From contig NZ_BALE01000048.1 in the NCBI RefSeq assembly GCF_000963885.1, positions 1-64,000 on the forward strand: a stretch of 64,000 bases of DNA. The letters run 5' to 3'. This DNA is from Tanticharoenia sakaeratensis NBRC 103193. Lineage in GTDB: Bacteria > Pseudomonadota > Alphaproteobacteria > Acetobacterales > Acetobacteraceae. The notes under the pieces were generated by a model. The model ran no database searches, was not told the DNA's origin, and saw only the letters and a program-made list of their open reading frames with translations. How positions within the stretch are numbered: the stretch's first letter is position 1; every line of letters begins with the position of its first letter. Shown piece after piece: positions 7,822 through 17,276 of this stretch. The position numbers were made by a program, and so were the translations under genes.

Positions 7822-8733
7822 TTACCCAGCTTCTTTTGGCCAACGCCGGTGAACCCAGAGCCAGGAGCCAGGACGCGCACGAATCCAGCGTTCGAGCGTT
7901 TCGTTCATGGCGATACAGATCGCGCGGATATCGCTCTGCCGCGTTCCACTGCGTGCAACATCGAGCGGCGCTTCGCAGACCATCCGGAACCGGCCACCGC
8001 CGAGCCTGAGGACCTGAACCGGGATGATCGGAAGATCGAACCGCAGGGCGAGCTGCGCCACTGCCGGCGCTGTCATGGCATCCCGGCCGAAGAAGGGGAT
8101 TGCAACCCCGTCGTTCATCTTCTGATCGACGAGAAACCCGAGGGAGCCGCCGCGCTGGAGATGGGAGACGGCCTGACGGGCGCCATAGGCCCCTTTGGGA
8201 AACAGCTTGCTGTCGGGATTCAGGGCCCGCCGACGCATGGCCTGCACGACACGATCGACGACGGGGTTGGACGATTCCCGGTAAAATCCCGACACGGGAA
8301 GACCGAGGCGCGAGGCGATCGGCAGAATGAGTTCCCAGTTACCGAGATGCCCGGAAAAGAAGAGCGCCTGCCTGTTGGATGCCTGCAAGGCGCGGATATG
8401 TGCTTCACCCTCGATCTCCCAGCCGGGGCCGCTCGCGGTCCGCCTGAAATCACGCAGATGGGGCAGTTCGGCAACGGTCCGGCCGAGATTGTCCCACACG
8501 TCGCGAATGACGGCCCTGCGGCCGGCCGCATCGAGTTCCGGCATGGCCTGTCGAAGGTTGCGCTCGGCGACGGATGTTGCCCGCAGCCGCATGCCGATCG
8601 TTCGTGCCAGATAGCCGCCGGCCGCGGACGCATTTGATGCGCCGGCGAGCCGGAGACAGCCGATCGCACCGCGCAGGACGACGGACAGAACACGATATGA
8701 CAGGCGATGGGTCGGTTGCAGGCGTGTCGTCAT
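7822..8733 (-). CDS. Lipid A biosynthesis lauroyl/myristoyl acyltransferase (LpxL/HtrB family)
   Basis: The 303-aa protein belongs to the LPLAT family of Kdo-lipid A late acyltransferases. The catalytic HxxxxE motif is seen as HLGNWE (near residue 128), followed by a hydrophobic stretch and LGFLVDQKMNDG, typical of the family. It acts at the inner membrane, adding a secondary acyl chain to lipid A. ATG 8733 (MTTRLQ) is preferred to an ATG five codons upstream because it leaves a usual N-terminus. No partner lipid A genes are adjacent. Confidence 0.8.
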   Translation of the reverse strand: MTTRLQPTHRLSYRVLSVVLRGAIGCLRLAGASNASAAGGYLARTIGMRLRATSVAERNLRQAMPELDAAGRRAVIRDVWDNLGRTVAELPHLRDFRRTASGPGWEIEGEAHIRALQASNRQALFFSGHLGNWELILPIASRLGLPVSGFYRESSNPVVDRVVQAMRRRALNPDSKLFPKGAYGARQAVSHLQRGGSLGFLVDQKMNDGVAIPFFGRDAMTAPAVAQLALRFDLPIIPVQVLRLGGGRFRMVCEAPLDVARSGTRQSDIRAICIAMNETLERWIRARPGSWLWVHRRWPKEAG

Positions 8734-9145
8734 GCAGAACCATGACACAGGTCCATGTTACTCGCTAAGACGAATCGTATCGTCGCAAAATACAATACGG
8801 ATACGTACGGAATGTGTAACTCCCAAACCAAATGAACCATGAGTAGTCCGACAGAATAATTACTGTCACAAGGCCGATAATATATTCGTTTTCTTACAGG
8901 ACTGTCCAACTACAGCACATGATATGACCTGTCGTTCGGCAAGAAACGACAGACCGCCCTGCCTGATGTGTCCGGCGGTCCGGACTGCATACATATGTCT
9001 TCACCAGAAGAGCCTTGCGGCAGACAGGCCGGCCTGCTCCTGTTACCCTGATGCGACCACGCAACGAGCGACCTTTCGGCAAGAGATCTGTACCCTGAGC
9101 TCCGTTCCGCCTCCCCGCGCCCCTGGACGCGCAGTTCTTTCGCGC
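8734..9145. other. 412-bp AT-rich divergent intergenic region
   Basis: This region separates the acyltransferase gene (leftward) from the DUF3311/symporter genes (rightward). Bases about 8760-8890 are distinctly AT-rich compared with the surroundings, as expected for promoters. No coding sequence is supported. Confidence 0.4.
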
Positions 9146-9340
9146 ATGGCCCTTGTGCTCGGCCTCCCCGGCCTTGCCGTTCTGGGCGCCATACCGGTCC
9201 TCGACCGCAGCCACGCCATGCTGTTCGGCATGCCGGTCCTGCTCGACTGGCTGTTCCTGTGGTTCCTCGGCACCACGCTCTGCCTGTGGGCGGCATGGAT
9301 CCTGTTCGACCGCGACCGGACGGACGAGGACGCGTCATGA
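9146..9340 (+). CDS. Small two-helix membrane protein, DUF3311 type
   Basis: The 64-aa protein has two predicted membrane helices (about residues 2-20 and 28-50) with a short polar C-terminus ending DRDRTDEDAS. Small proteins of this kind (DUF3311) are characteristically encoded next to sodium:solute symporters, which is the case here. Its TGA overlaps the ATG of the symporter (ATGA). The role is probably as an accessory subunit or stabiliser of the transporter (inference). ATG 9146 matches the start of the first helix. Confidence 0.65.
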   Translation: MALVLGLPGLAVLGAIPVLDRSHAMLFGMPVLLDWLFLWFLGTTLCLWAAWILFDRDRTDEDAS

Positions 9341-10707
9341 CGACGCTCGTCTTCGCCCTGGTCATCGCGCTGTCGCTTGTTCTGGCCTGGGCATCCCGCC
9401 GGGGGCATGCCCACCCTTCCCTGCGCGAGTATTTTACCGCGTCGCGCCAGTTCGGTGCGGTGCTGGTGTTCTTCCTGTCTGTCGGCGAGACCTACAGCAT
9501 CGGCGGGTTGCTGGGCTTTCCCGGCGGGGTCTATGCGCGCGGGCTTCCGTTCGCGGTCTGGTTCGTGGGCTATCTCGTCCTGTCCGTGCCTGTGGGCTAT
9601 CTGGTCAACCCGCTGATCTGGCGGGCGGCGAAACGGCTGGATGCGCTGACGCTTGCCGATCTCTACGGCGGCCATACGCGCAGCCGGGGGCTCGAGATTC
9701 TCGTGGCCCTCTGCGCCATCGGGTTCCTGATCCCTTGGGGCGCCATGCAGTTTGCAGGCCTGAACGTGGCGCTGTCCGGGCTGGGGCTGCATCTGCCGCG
9801 AGCGGGACTGATGGGCGGTGCCGGTGTGCTGGCCTTTGCCTATCTTGCCCTGTCGGGCGTGCGGGCGCCGGCCTATGTCTCCGTGCTGAAGGACGCGCTG
9901 CTGATCGGAGCGATCGCGCTGGTCGCGGGCGCCGTGCTGATGGCCGGATTTCCGCCGGGAAGCCTTGCCCGCGCCTGGCCCGCCATACCACCCGACGGCC
10001 CGCTGCTGACGCCACATCAGGAGCGGTATGCGATCACGACGACGATCTTCCAGGCACTTGGCCTCTACATGTCGCCGCTGACCATGGCCTACATTTTCAC
10101 GGCCCGGTCGGCCCGCGCGATCCGTCGCGCGCAGATCCCGATGCCGCTCTACATGGCGATGTTTCCGGCACTGACCCTCGTGGCGCTCGCCGCGCGGGCC
10201 AGCGCCGTCCCGCTCGGCTCGCCCAACGACGCCTTCATCGCCTCGGCTCGAACGCTGCTGTCCCCGGGACTGCTGGGACTGGCCGCGGGGGCCGCGGCAC
10301 TGGCGGGCCTCGTCGTGCTGGCCGGCACGTGTCTGGCCATCGGGCCGCTGATTTCGCGCAACCTGCTGCCGCAGCTGCCGGAGACGAAACAGAAGGCCTA
10401 CGCCCAGGGCGCGATGGTCGGCTATCTCGTGCTGTCCATGGCCGCGGCCCTCGCCCTACCCGGCCTGATCGTGACGCTGAACAACCTCACCTATCTCGGT
10501 ATCACGCAGTTCCTGCCGGGCGCGATCGTGATCGGCCTTGCCCGTCCGGTGTCGCCGGTCCGGCTGGCCCTGGGCCTGATCGTCGGGGATGCAGTTGGCG
10601 TCAGCCTGTTCCTCGGCGGGTTTGACTGCGCAGGGATCAACGCCGGCCTGATCGGGCTTGTGCTGAATGCCGCAATCGTTGCGACCGGCCTGCGCCGCAC
10701 CGCCTGA
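9337..10707 (+). CDS. Sodium:solute symporter family transporter
   Basis: The 456-aa protein has about 12-13 hydrophobic segments and the SSS-family feel: an N-terminal YFTASRQFGA segment, GETYSIGGLLGFPG, and a core repeating helical pattern. It would move an unidentified organic solute, probably an organic acid, with sodium or protons. It is translationally coupled to the DUF3311 gene upstream, and its stop overlaps the start of the YigZ gene by one base (TGATG), so the three genes form a tight operon. Confidence 0.8.
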   Translation: MTTLVFALVIALSLVLAWASRRGHAHPSLREYFTASRQFGAVLVFFLSVGETYSIGGLLGFPGGVYARGLPFAVWFVGYLVLSVPVGYLVNPLIWRAAKRLDALTLADLYGGHTRSRGLEILVALCAIGFLIPWGAMQFAGLNVALSGLGLHLPRAGLMGGAGVLAFAYLALSGVRAPAYVSVLKDALLIGAIALVAGAVLMAGFPPGSLARAWPAIPPDGPLLTPHQERYAITTTIFQALGLYMSPLTMAYIFTARSARAIRRAQIPMPLYMAMFPALTLVALAARASAVPLGSPNDAFIASARTLLSPGLLGLAAGAAALAGLVVLAGTCLAIGPLISRNLLPQLPETKQKAYAQGAMVGYLVLSMAAALALPGLIVTLNNLTYLGITQFLPGAIVIGLARPVSPVRLALGLIVGDAVGVSLFLGGFDCAGINAGLIGLVLNAAIVATGLRRTA

Positions 10708-11294
10708 TGCAGCGTCCGCTCGCCCATCACGTGCTGGAGGTGGATATCCGGCACAGCCGCTTTCGCGCTGACGTCGCCCCTGCTTCCAGTGCCGACACCG
10801 CGCTCGCCTTTCTCGAGACGATCCGCGAGCCCGAGGCGACGCATCAGGCCTGGGCCTATCGCGTGGGGTCCGTTTTCCGCAGCTTCGACGCCGGCGAGCC
10901 AGGCGGCACGGCGGGGCGGCCGATTTTGTCCGCAATCGACATGCTGGATTTCGATCAGGTCATGGTGGTCGTCACGCGCTGGTATGGCGGCGTGAAGCTC
11001 GGTGCGGGCGGCCTCGTGCGCGCTTATGGCGGGACGGCGGCAAGCTGCCTGCGCGAGACCGCCTCGGCCCCGATCGTCGCCATGACGCGGCTGCGGTTCC
11101 ACTGTCCGTTCTCGGATCTCGCCATCGTCCAGTCCCGGCTCGCGGTCTGGGATGCGACCGAGGACAGCTGCGATTTCGATGCAACCGGCGCGGCCCTCAC
11201 ATTGGCGCTTCCGACCGCGCGTGCCGACGAGATCATGGACAATCTGCGCGATCTTACCCGCGGGCAGGTTCCGATCGCACGCGAAGACGACTGA
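10707..11294 (+). CDS. YigZ/IMPACT family protein
   Basis: The 195-aa protein carries the IMPACT/UPF0029 N-terminal domain, seen in SFRADVAPASS, HQAWAYRVG, DAGEPGGTAGRPIL and VTRWYGGVKLGAGGLVRAYG. Members include E. coli YigZ and eukaryotic IMPACT, linked to translation control, though the bacterial biochemical role is unclear. The C-terminal ferredoxin-like domain is shorter and less conserved. Its ATG overlaps the stop of the symporter gene. Confidence 0.85.
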   Translation: MQRPLAHHVLEVDIRHSRFRADVAPASSADTALAFLETIREPEATHQAWAYRVGSVFRSFDAGEPGGTAGRPILSAIDMLDFDQVMVVVTRWYGGVKLGAGGLVRAYGGTAASCLRETASAPIVAMTRLRFHCPFSDLAIVQSRLAVWDATEDSCDFDATGAALTLALPTARADEIMDNLRDLTRGQVPIAREDD

Positions 11295-11754
11295 CAGTGG
11301 GGTGGGGCAGGCCGGGCCATAACTGGCTGCCTGATGACGTCTTCCTCGCCGTGGAGCATACGCGGCCAGTCGGAGGCGTGCGAACAGCACGTTCCGCCAA
11401 AAGCCCCGCCCTCATGGGGCCCACAAGCGCTCCGATATGGAACAGTTTCGCGCGACCAGCCGACGTGGCGCTGGAGAGACACAGGAACCGCCCCCGTGCC
11501 ACTGCGTGAGACATAGCGCCTGTGACACAGGCAGCGCACCGGTGCCGGGCCGCGCAACACACGATGTGACGCAGGCACGCGAAAAACCGTCGCGTCATCT
11601 GGCTGCCCGGTGATAGCATTGGGTCCACACCGCCCGTTCAACACCTGTTCGATGACGATCCGGAGTGTCGCGCCTCCGGGACAGGGCTCATTGCGAGACG
11701 ACGAAGGCCGATCCGCCTTTGTGTCGTTCGACAGCCGTGAGAAGGGCGACCGCC
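11295..11754. other. 460-bp gap upstream of the amidohydrolase gene
   Basis: No coding sequence is supported. Short frames on both strands show no recognisable domain. The right end holds a plausible ribosome site (GAGAAGGG) for the amidohydrolase ATG at 11755. A decayed gene cannot be excluded. Confidence 0.35.
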
Positions 11755-13110
11755 ATGCACGTCGATCTGCTGATTACCGACGCCTACCTGTATCTCGACC
11801 GCGATTACGAAATTCCCGGCGGCTGGATTGCGATCAAGGATCGCCGCGTCCATTCCGCAGGCACCACGGCCGAGCCGCCGCCGTCCGCCGCGCGAACATT
11901 GTCGGCCAGGGGACGGCTGGTCACGCCCGGGCTGATCAACGCCCACCATCACATGTACCAGAACCTGACGCGCGCCTATGCGCCGGCCGTTAACGGCACA
12001 TTGTTCCAGTGGCTGACCACGCTCTATCCGCTCTGGGCCGGGCTGGATGACGAATCCGTCTATCTCTCGACCTATGTCGCGATGGTCGAACTGCTGATGG
12101 GTGGGTGCACCACCTCGATGGACCATATGTATGTCCATCCGAAGCCGAAGCTGATCGATGCGCAGTTCCGGGCCGCCAACGCGATCGGCTTCCGCTTCCA
12201 CGCGACACGCGGTTCCATGACGCGCTCTATCGAGGATGGCGGCCTGCCGCCGAAATCCGTGGTGCAGGACGAGGACACGATCCTCGCCGACAGCGAGCGC
12301 CTGATCGGAACCTTCCACGACACACGGCCCGGCGCCATGAACCGCGTGGCGCTGGCGCCGTGTTCTCTGTTCAGCGTGTCCGAACGGATTATGGTGGAAT
12401 CGGCGAAACTTGCCGACAGGCACGATGTGCGCCTGCATACCCATCTCGCCGAAGACCCGGACGAGGACGAATACTGCGCCCGCGTCTATGGCTGCACGCC
12501 GACCGAATACTTCGAGCGCGTCGGCTGGGCGACGAAGCGGTCATGGGTCGCGCACTACATCTTCCCCTCGTCCGAGGAAATCGACCGGCTTGCCCATGCC
12601 GGCGTCTGTGTCGCGCAATGCCCGTGCTCGAACATGATGATCGGCGGTGGGGCTGCGGACGCGATGGACATGCGCAGGCGCGGTCTGCGCGTGGGCCTGG
12701 GCTGCGACGGCTCGGCCTCGAACGATGCCGCCTCGCTGTGGATGGAAACGCGCCAGGCGCTGCTGCTGGGCCGCTTCCGCCATGGCCCGCAATCCATGAC
12801 GGCACGCGATGCGCTCGACATGGCGACGCGTGGCGGAGCCGCCTGCCTCGGCCGGGAAGACGAGCTCGGCCATCTCCGGCCCGGCGCCTGCGCCGATCTG
12901 GTTATCTGGGATGCCCACCCTGTCGCACGCGCGGGTGCCCTGACCGATCCGGTCGAAGCCTGGCTCCGCTGCGGCCCGGCGGTTGCCGGCACGACGATCG
13001 TGGACGGGCGCGTGCTCGTGGACAACGGGGAGCCGCAGCTCGCCGGACTGGCCGACGTACTGCGCGATCACGCCCGCGAGGCGCGGCGGATCCAGGGACT
13101 ACAAGGATAA
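11755..13110 (+). CDS. 8-oxoguanine deaminase-like amidohydrolase
   Basis: The 451-aa metal-dependent hydrolase has the first metal motif as HHHMYQN (about residues 63-69), the second metal region around HTHLAEDPDEDE, a later conserved His in WVAHYI, and the terminal metal aspartate in GLGCDGSASND. The sequence around the first motif (YQNLTRAYAPAVNG...LFQWL) closely recalls the 8-oxoguanine deaminase subgroup, often annotated as hydroxyatrazine-type aminohydrolases. It likely deaminates 8-oxoguanine to urate, removing an oxidised base. Other purine or triazine substrates are possible. The start is set by GAGAAGGG 8-9 bases upstream. Confidence 0.8.
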   Translation: MHVDLLITDAYLYLDRDYEIPGGWIAIKDRRVHSAGTTAEPPPSAARTLSARGRLVTPGLINAHHHMYQNLTRAYAPAVNGTLFQWLTTLYPLWAGLDDESVYLSTYVAMVELLMGGCTTSMDHMYVHPKPKLIDAQFRAANAIGFRFHATRGSMTRSIEDGGLPPKSVVQDEDTILADSERLIGTFHDTRPGAMNRVALAPCSLFSVSERIMVESAKLADRHDVRLHTHLAEDPDEDEYCARVYGCTPTEYFERVGWATKRSWVAHYIFPSSEEIDRLAHAGVCVAQCPCSNMMIGGGAADAMDMRRRGLRVGLGCDGSASNDAASLWMETRQALLLGRFRHGPQSMTARDALDMATRGGAACLGREDELGHLRPGACADLVIWDAHPVARAGALTDPVEAWLRCGPAVAGTTIVDGRVLVDNGEPQLAGLADVLRDHAREARRIQGLQG

Positions 13111-13509
13111 GAGACGTCAGGGCCGCTGTTGCCTGCAGAACCACCATGGCCGAGGGGACGGCGCGCCTGCGTCCGGGTCAGGATCCGGACGTCAGTCAGA
13201 CAGTCGGCTGGGATGCGGCACGCGGCGAACGAACGCCGTGGGATCGAGTTCCTGACCGATGACGCCGGCGAAGCAGCATGTAGTCAGGATTGATCGGGAA
13301 TTTTTCGATTTTACCTGAAAAATCGGTGGTCACGACGATCCGATCAGTTCCTCAATCCCGGCCCCGGTCACTTGCCGGGATAGGGGCTACAAAGGCTCAT
13401 GGATAGCGCCGTTATCTGCGCGTCTCGTTACATCGTCCTTCCAGGCACCGCGCCGTCGTCCCGGAAAAACTGGTTCACCATGACGCTGCGAAAATCCGGC
13501 GGCAGACGC
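13111..13509. other. 399-bp gap between the amidohydrolase and a small minus-strand gene
   Basis: No gene is supported. A short hairpin (arms CGATTTT at 13306-13312 and AAAATCG at 13319-13325) occurs in the middle but lacks a following T-run on either strand, so it is only a weak terminator candidate. Confidence 0.3.
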
Positions 13510-13743
13510 TCATGTGTGACGGCGTCTGGTCACGCCGTAATTGATGGACAGACCCAGCAGAAGGCCCAGGCCGATCTGCGGCGCCGGATGTCGCCTGATC
13601 AGCACGGCCCACAATTCCGCCACGTGCTCCATGGCGCCGCTGGCATTGATGGCCGCCGGTATGACGGTCTGATGCCAGACGCGCACCAGGGCTGAAGGGC
13701 GGGCCTTGGGGTCCTTTTCCATCATGTATGACTGCCCGGGCAT
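13510..13743 (-). CDS. Small hypothetical protein with one possible membrane helix
   Basis: The 77-aa frame starts at ATG 13743 behind a good ribosome site (GAAGAAGGA about 9 bases upstream). It ends with a hydrophobic stretch (IGLGLLLGLSINYGV, about residues 56-70) and a basic tail. It is divergent from the YdeP-type oxidoreductase, with starts 127 bp apart. I do not recognise a family. A longer frame exists upstream but contains sequence antisense to the oxidoreductase leader and is less likely. Confidence 0.45.
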   Translation of the reverse strand: MPGQSYMMEKDPKARPSALVRVWHQTVIPAAINASGAMEHVAELWAVLIRRHPAPQIGLGLLLGLSINYGVTRRRHT

Positions 13744-13870
13744 GGCTCGTTGTTCCTTCTTCGGCAGGCTTTGTCGGACCCTGCTCGGGACGGAACGCTG
13801 GTGCATCCATGACGTTGCACGCCATGGAACGACGAGAGATGCTCTGGGTCGAAGCCGAAAGGCGAAAAAC

Positions 13871-16192
13871 ATGCGCAGACAGAACAACCTTCCCCGGCCG
13901 AAGAATTTCAAACCCTATACTGCGCCTTCGGGTGGCTGGGGATCCGCTCGTTCTGTCGCGAATATCCTGCGCCGCGAGGGCAATCCCGCATCCGGCGCGC
14001 TGACGCTGACCCGCCAGAACAAGGTCGACGGGTTCCAGTGCGTCAGTTGCGCATGGATCAAGCCTGCCAAACCCCTGCCGTTCGAGTTCTGCGAAAACGG
14101 CGTCAAGGCCACGGCCTGGGAGATTACAAGCCGGCGCTGCACGCCTGCATTCTTTGCTGAACATACCGTGACGGAACTGCTGGACTGGGACGATTACCAT
14201 CTGGAGCAGGAGGGTCGCCTGACCCATCCGATGCGCTACGATGCGGCCACAGACAAATACGTTCCGGTCTCCTGGGGAGATGCCGTCGCCGATATCGGAC
14301 GGCAACTGCACGATATCGAGGATCGCGAAAACGTCGTCTTCTACAGCTCTGGGCGGTCTTCGAATGAAGCAAGCTACATGTACGGCCTGTTTGCACGCCT
14401 CTATGGCAACAACAACCTGCCCGACAGCTCGAACATGTGCCACGAGACCACGTCGGTCGCCCTGCCTGAAAGCATCGGCGTACCCGTCGGCACGGTGACG
14501 CTGGACGATTTCGCGACGACCGAATGCATCCTGTCGTTCGGCCAGAACGCCGGCAGCAACAGCCCGCGAATCCTGCACCCGCTGCAGGAGGCCAGCCGTC
14601 GCGGCGTGCCCATCATCACCTACAATCCCTTGCGCGAGCGGGGGCTGGAGAGCTTCACCAACCCTCAGTCCGTCACGGAAATGGTCGCCCATGAAGCCAC
14701 GCCCATTTCCTCGTCCTACAATCAGGTCAGGACGGGCGGCGATCTCGCTGCGCTGACTGGAATCTGCAAGGCACTTCTCGAACTCGATCACAAGGCGATC
14801 CAGGACCATCGGCCATCTCTGCTGGATCGGGATTTCATTGCCAGCCATACACACGGTTTCGACAGGCTTTCGGCCTGGTTGCGGAAGCAGGACTGGCAGG
14901 CCATCGAGCGGATCTCGGGCCTTCCGCGCGCAGCCCTGACAGCCACTGCCGTCACGTATGCGCACTCGAACAGCACCATCGCCATCTATGGCATGGGTCT
15001 CACCCAGCATCGCGCAGGTGTCGAGACCGTGCAGATGCTCGTCAATCTCCTGTTGCTTCGCGGGAATATCGGCAAGCAGGGTGCAGGCATCTGTCCGGTG
15101 CGCGGCCACTCCAACGTGCAGGGGCAACGGACGGTCGGCATTACCGAAAAGCCGGAACTCGTGCCGCTCGACCGGCTGGCGCAGCAATATGGTTTCGAGC
15201 CGCCCCGGACGAAGGGGCTGGATACCGTCGAAGCGTGCGAGGAAATCCTGAAGGGCAAGATCCGGGCCTTCATCATGCTCGGCGGCAACTTCGCCCGTGC
15301 CGTTCCCGATCGCCCGCGCATGGAAAAAGCCTGGCGGGACATGCCGCTGACGGTCAACATCGCAACCAAGCTCAATCGCAGCCAGCTTCTGCCCGGCGCG
15401 ACGAGCTACATCCTGCCGGTGCTGGGACGCATCGAGATCGACAAGACGGAATGCGGGCCGCAGGCGCTTTCGATGGAGGATACATCAGGCTGCATCCATG
15501 GCAGCCGGGGCGTGCGTCTTCCCGCTTCCCGTCATCTCATCAGTGAAGTCAGGCTGGTCGGAGAGATCGCCAAGGCGACGCTCGATCCCAATCCGAAGGT
15601 TTCCTGGGACGACTGGATTGCGGATTACAGCCTGGTCCGCCGCGCCATTGCTGAAACCTATCCCGATACGTTCAGTGATTACGAAGATCGCATGTGGGAA
15701 CCCGGCGGATTCCAGCGCCCCCTGCCGGCACGGCATCGCGGCTGGCACACGAAGAACGGGAAGGCGAACCTGATGACGCCGACCTCGAAATCGCTGGGCG
15801 AAGATCGGGACCTGCCCTCCAACGGCGAGGACGTGTTCCACCTGATGACGTTGCGCAGCAACGACCAGTTCAACACGACGGTCTACGGCTACACCGACCG
15901 CTTCCGCGGTATCCATGGAACGCGCGACATCGTCTTCATGAACACGGTCGATATCGAACGGCTCAGCCTGTCATCGGGCGATCGCATCGAACTGCAGACG
16001 GTGTCCCGCGACGGCATCGAGCGCCGTCATGGCGGCCTGTCCATCATCCCGTATGACATTCCTGTCGGCTGCATCGGCGCCTACTATCCGGAAGCAAATG
16101 TCCTGCTGCCCATGGGTCACTATGCGATCGGCAGCAAGACGCCGGCTGCCAAGTCGATCCCCGTCACGATCCGACGGGACATGATCTCCTGA
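13871..16192 (+). CDS. FdhF/YdeP family molybdopterin oxidoreductase
   Basis: The 773-aa protein is a molybdopterin-bis-guanine dinucleotide enzyme of the YdeP/formate-dehydrogenase-H-like subfamily (E. coli YdeP is about 759 aa). The N-terminal CVSCAWIKPAKP with FEFCENG (about residues 56-76) is the atypical Fe-S motif of this group. FYSSGRSSNEASYMYGLFAR and the C-terminal NTTVYGYTDRFRGIHGTRD segment are family hallmarks. The substrate is unknown; E. coli YdeP is linked to acid resistance, a trait that would suit an acid-producing host (inference). ATG 13871 follows GAAAGGCG. A 55-codon upstream extension overlaps the divergent small gene and is rejected. Confidence 0.85.
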   Translation: MRRQNNLPRPKNFKPYTAPSGGWGSARSVANILRREGNPASGALTLTRQNKVDGFQCVSCAWIKPAKPLPFEFCENGVKATAWEITSRRCTPAFFAEHTVTELLDWDDYHLEQEGRLTHPMRYDAATDKYVPVSWGDAVADIGRQLHDIEDRENVVFYSSGRSSNEASYMYGLFARLYGNNNLPDSSNMCHETTSVALPESIGVPVGTVTLDDFATTECILSFGQNAGSNSPRILHPLQEASRRGVPIITYNPLRERGLESFTNPQSVTEMVAHEATPISSSYNQVRTGGDLAALTGICKALLELDHKAIQDHRPSLLDRDFIASHTHGFDRLSAWLRKQDWQAIERISGLPRAALTATAVTYAHSNSTIAIYGMGLTQHRAGVETVQMLVNLLLLRGNIGKQGAGICPVRGHSNVQGQRTVGITEKPELVPLDRLAQQYGFEPPRTKGLDTVEACEEILKGKIRAFIMLGGNFARAVPDRPRMEKAWRDMPLTVNIATKLNRSQLLPGATSYILPVLGRIEIDKTECGPQALSMEDTSGCIHGSRGVRLPASRHLISEVRLVGEIAKATLDPNPKVSWDDWIADYSLVRRAIAETYPDTFSDYEDRMWEPGGFQRPLPARHRGWHTKNGKANLMTPTSKSLGEDRDLPSNGEDVFHLMTLRSNDQFNTTVYGYTDRFRGIHGTRDIVFMNTVDIERLSLSSGDRIELQTVSRDGIERRHGGLSIIPYDIPVGCIGAYYPEANVLLPMGHYAIGSKTPAAKSIPVTIRRDMIS

Positions 16193-16306
16193 AGATTTGT
16201 CCAGACACCGAGCGGACTTGCTTCAGGTTCTGGCCGTGATCTGAAGCCCGCCCCCGGTCCGGAAGCGTGCCGGCACACGCACAGCGCACCCCAAGCGTCA
16301 GGACAC

Positions 16307-16339
16307 AAAAAACGCCACGGAGCCGAACTCCGTGGCGTT
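16307..16339 (-). terminator. Rho-independent terminator for ompW (minus strand)
   Basis: A 12-bp perfect stem (arms 16311-16322 and 16328-16339, AACGCCACGGAG and its complement) with a 5-base loop is followed on the minus strand by a run of six T's. It sits 40 bp after the ompW stop and 115 bp after the opposing oxidoreductase stop. It may work in both directions, though only the minus side has the T-run. Confidence 0.85.
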
Positions 16340-16378
16340 CTTCGGACCCAAGGCAGCGGAGCGCCGCCGCCTGTCTGA

Positions 16379-17152
16379 TCAGAACCGATACCCGATACCC
16401 ATGCCGACCACCGTCGGGTTCAGGCTGTCGCGCACGTGAATGCTCGGGCCGGACGGAGCGGCGACACCGTTGGTGGCGCCATCGTTCAGGCGGCCGGGGA
16501 CGCTGAGGAACATCTGCTTGGCGTCAACATTGAGGAACCAGTTGCCCGCGAGCTGGTAGTCGAAACCGATATCCGCGGCCGGGCCGACGGTGGTCCGCAG
16601 GTCGAGCTTGTTCACGGCGCCGCCGGCAGGCTGCATGTTGTAGAAGAACGCGAGCGTCATGCCCGCTCCGATATAGGGGTTGAAGCGCTTGTGCGGGCGG
16701 AAGTGCCACGCGAGCGTCAGCGTCGGCGGCAGGACCCAGGTGCTGCCCACATCGACATGGCCCAGTGCCGTGCCTTCGGCCGCCAGTTCATGACGCGTGC
16801 TGGCGGCGATCAGGTCGAGCGAGATGTGGTCGGAGAAGAAATACTCGAACGTCAGTTCCGGCATGACCTGGTTGGTCGCCTTCACGCGACCGCCGATCAC
16901 GCCGACGCTGGAGGACATGTCTTCAGGCAGCACGCCGATCGCGGACGCACGGATCAGGAAGTCGCCGCGCCCGAGGCCGATCTTGGTGTTGGCGCACGTC
17001 TCGAACAGGCCGCAGCCCGCGTTGGACGACATGGGCTTGGTCAGCGGCGCGGTCACGGGTGCGTTCACGTAGGCACCCTGCATGCTGGACTGTGCGTGAG
17101 CGGCCAGGGGCAGCATGGAGAGAGCCGAGGCCAGGATGAGGGCATGTTTCAT
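16379..17152 (-). CDS. ompW: OmpW family outer-membrane protein
   Basis: The 257-aa precursor has a signal peptide (about residues 1-20, ending AHA-QS) and then an OmpW-type eight-strand barrel. GDFLIRASAIGVLPED, LTFEYFFSDHISLDL, WVLPPTLTLAWHF and FNPYIGAGMTLAFFY match the family, and the chain ends in aromatic Phe as barrel proteins do. An insert of about 30 residues with two cysteines precedes the barrel. ATG 17152 gives the signal peptide directly. A perfect Fnr-type box lies 67 bp upstream and an Fnr gene is divergent, so oxygen or redox control is likely; OmpW is Fnr-controlled in E. coli. Confidence 0.9.
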   Translation of the reverse strand: MKHALILASALSMLPLAAHAQSSMQGAYVNAPVTAPLTKPMSSNAGCGLFETCANTKIGLGRGDFLIRASAIGVLPEDMSSSVGVIGGRVKATNQVMPELTFEYFFSDHISLDLIAASTRHELAAEGTALGHVDVGSTWVLPPTLTLAWHFRPHKRFNPYIGAGMTLAFFYNMQPAGGAVNKLDLRTTVGPAADIGFDYQLAGNWFLNVDAKQMFLSVPGRLNDGATNGVAAPSGPSIHVRDSLNPTVVGMGIGYRF

Positions 17153-17218
17153 GGGACAGGAAATCCATACGAGAGCGAAACTTGGGCCCTTCAAGATCAC
17201 GCGAGGACGCGCCATGCC

Positions 17219-17232
17219 TTGATCTGGATCAA
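17219..17232. promoter_or_regulatory. Perfect Fnr/Anr/FixK-type operator
   Basis: The 14-mer TTGATCTGGATCAA is a perfect TTGAT-N4-ATCAA palindrome. It lies 67 bp upstream of the ompW ATG and 105 bp upstream of the fnr GTG, in a position to control either or both. The adjacent regulator carries the Glu/Ser/Arg recognition-helix pattern expected to read this sequence. Confidence 0.85.
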
Positions 17233-17276
17233 CCGCCCCGGTATCGACGAGGGATGCAAGATGTGGCGCCCTACCT

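Noticed and set aside
13475-15187. Long minus-strand frame opposite the YdeP-type oxidoreductase
   Set aside because: The plus strand encodes a well-conserved molybdopterin enzyme; the antisense frame has no recognisable domain. Only its distal part (13510-13743 in another frame) has a good start site.
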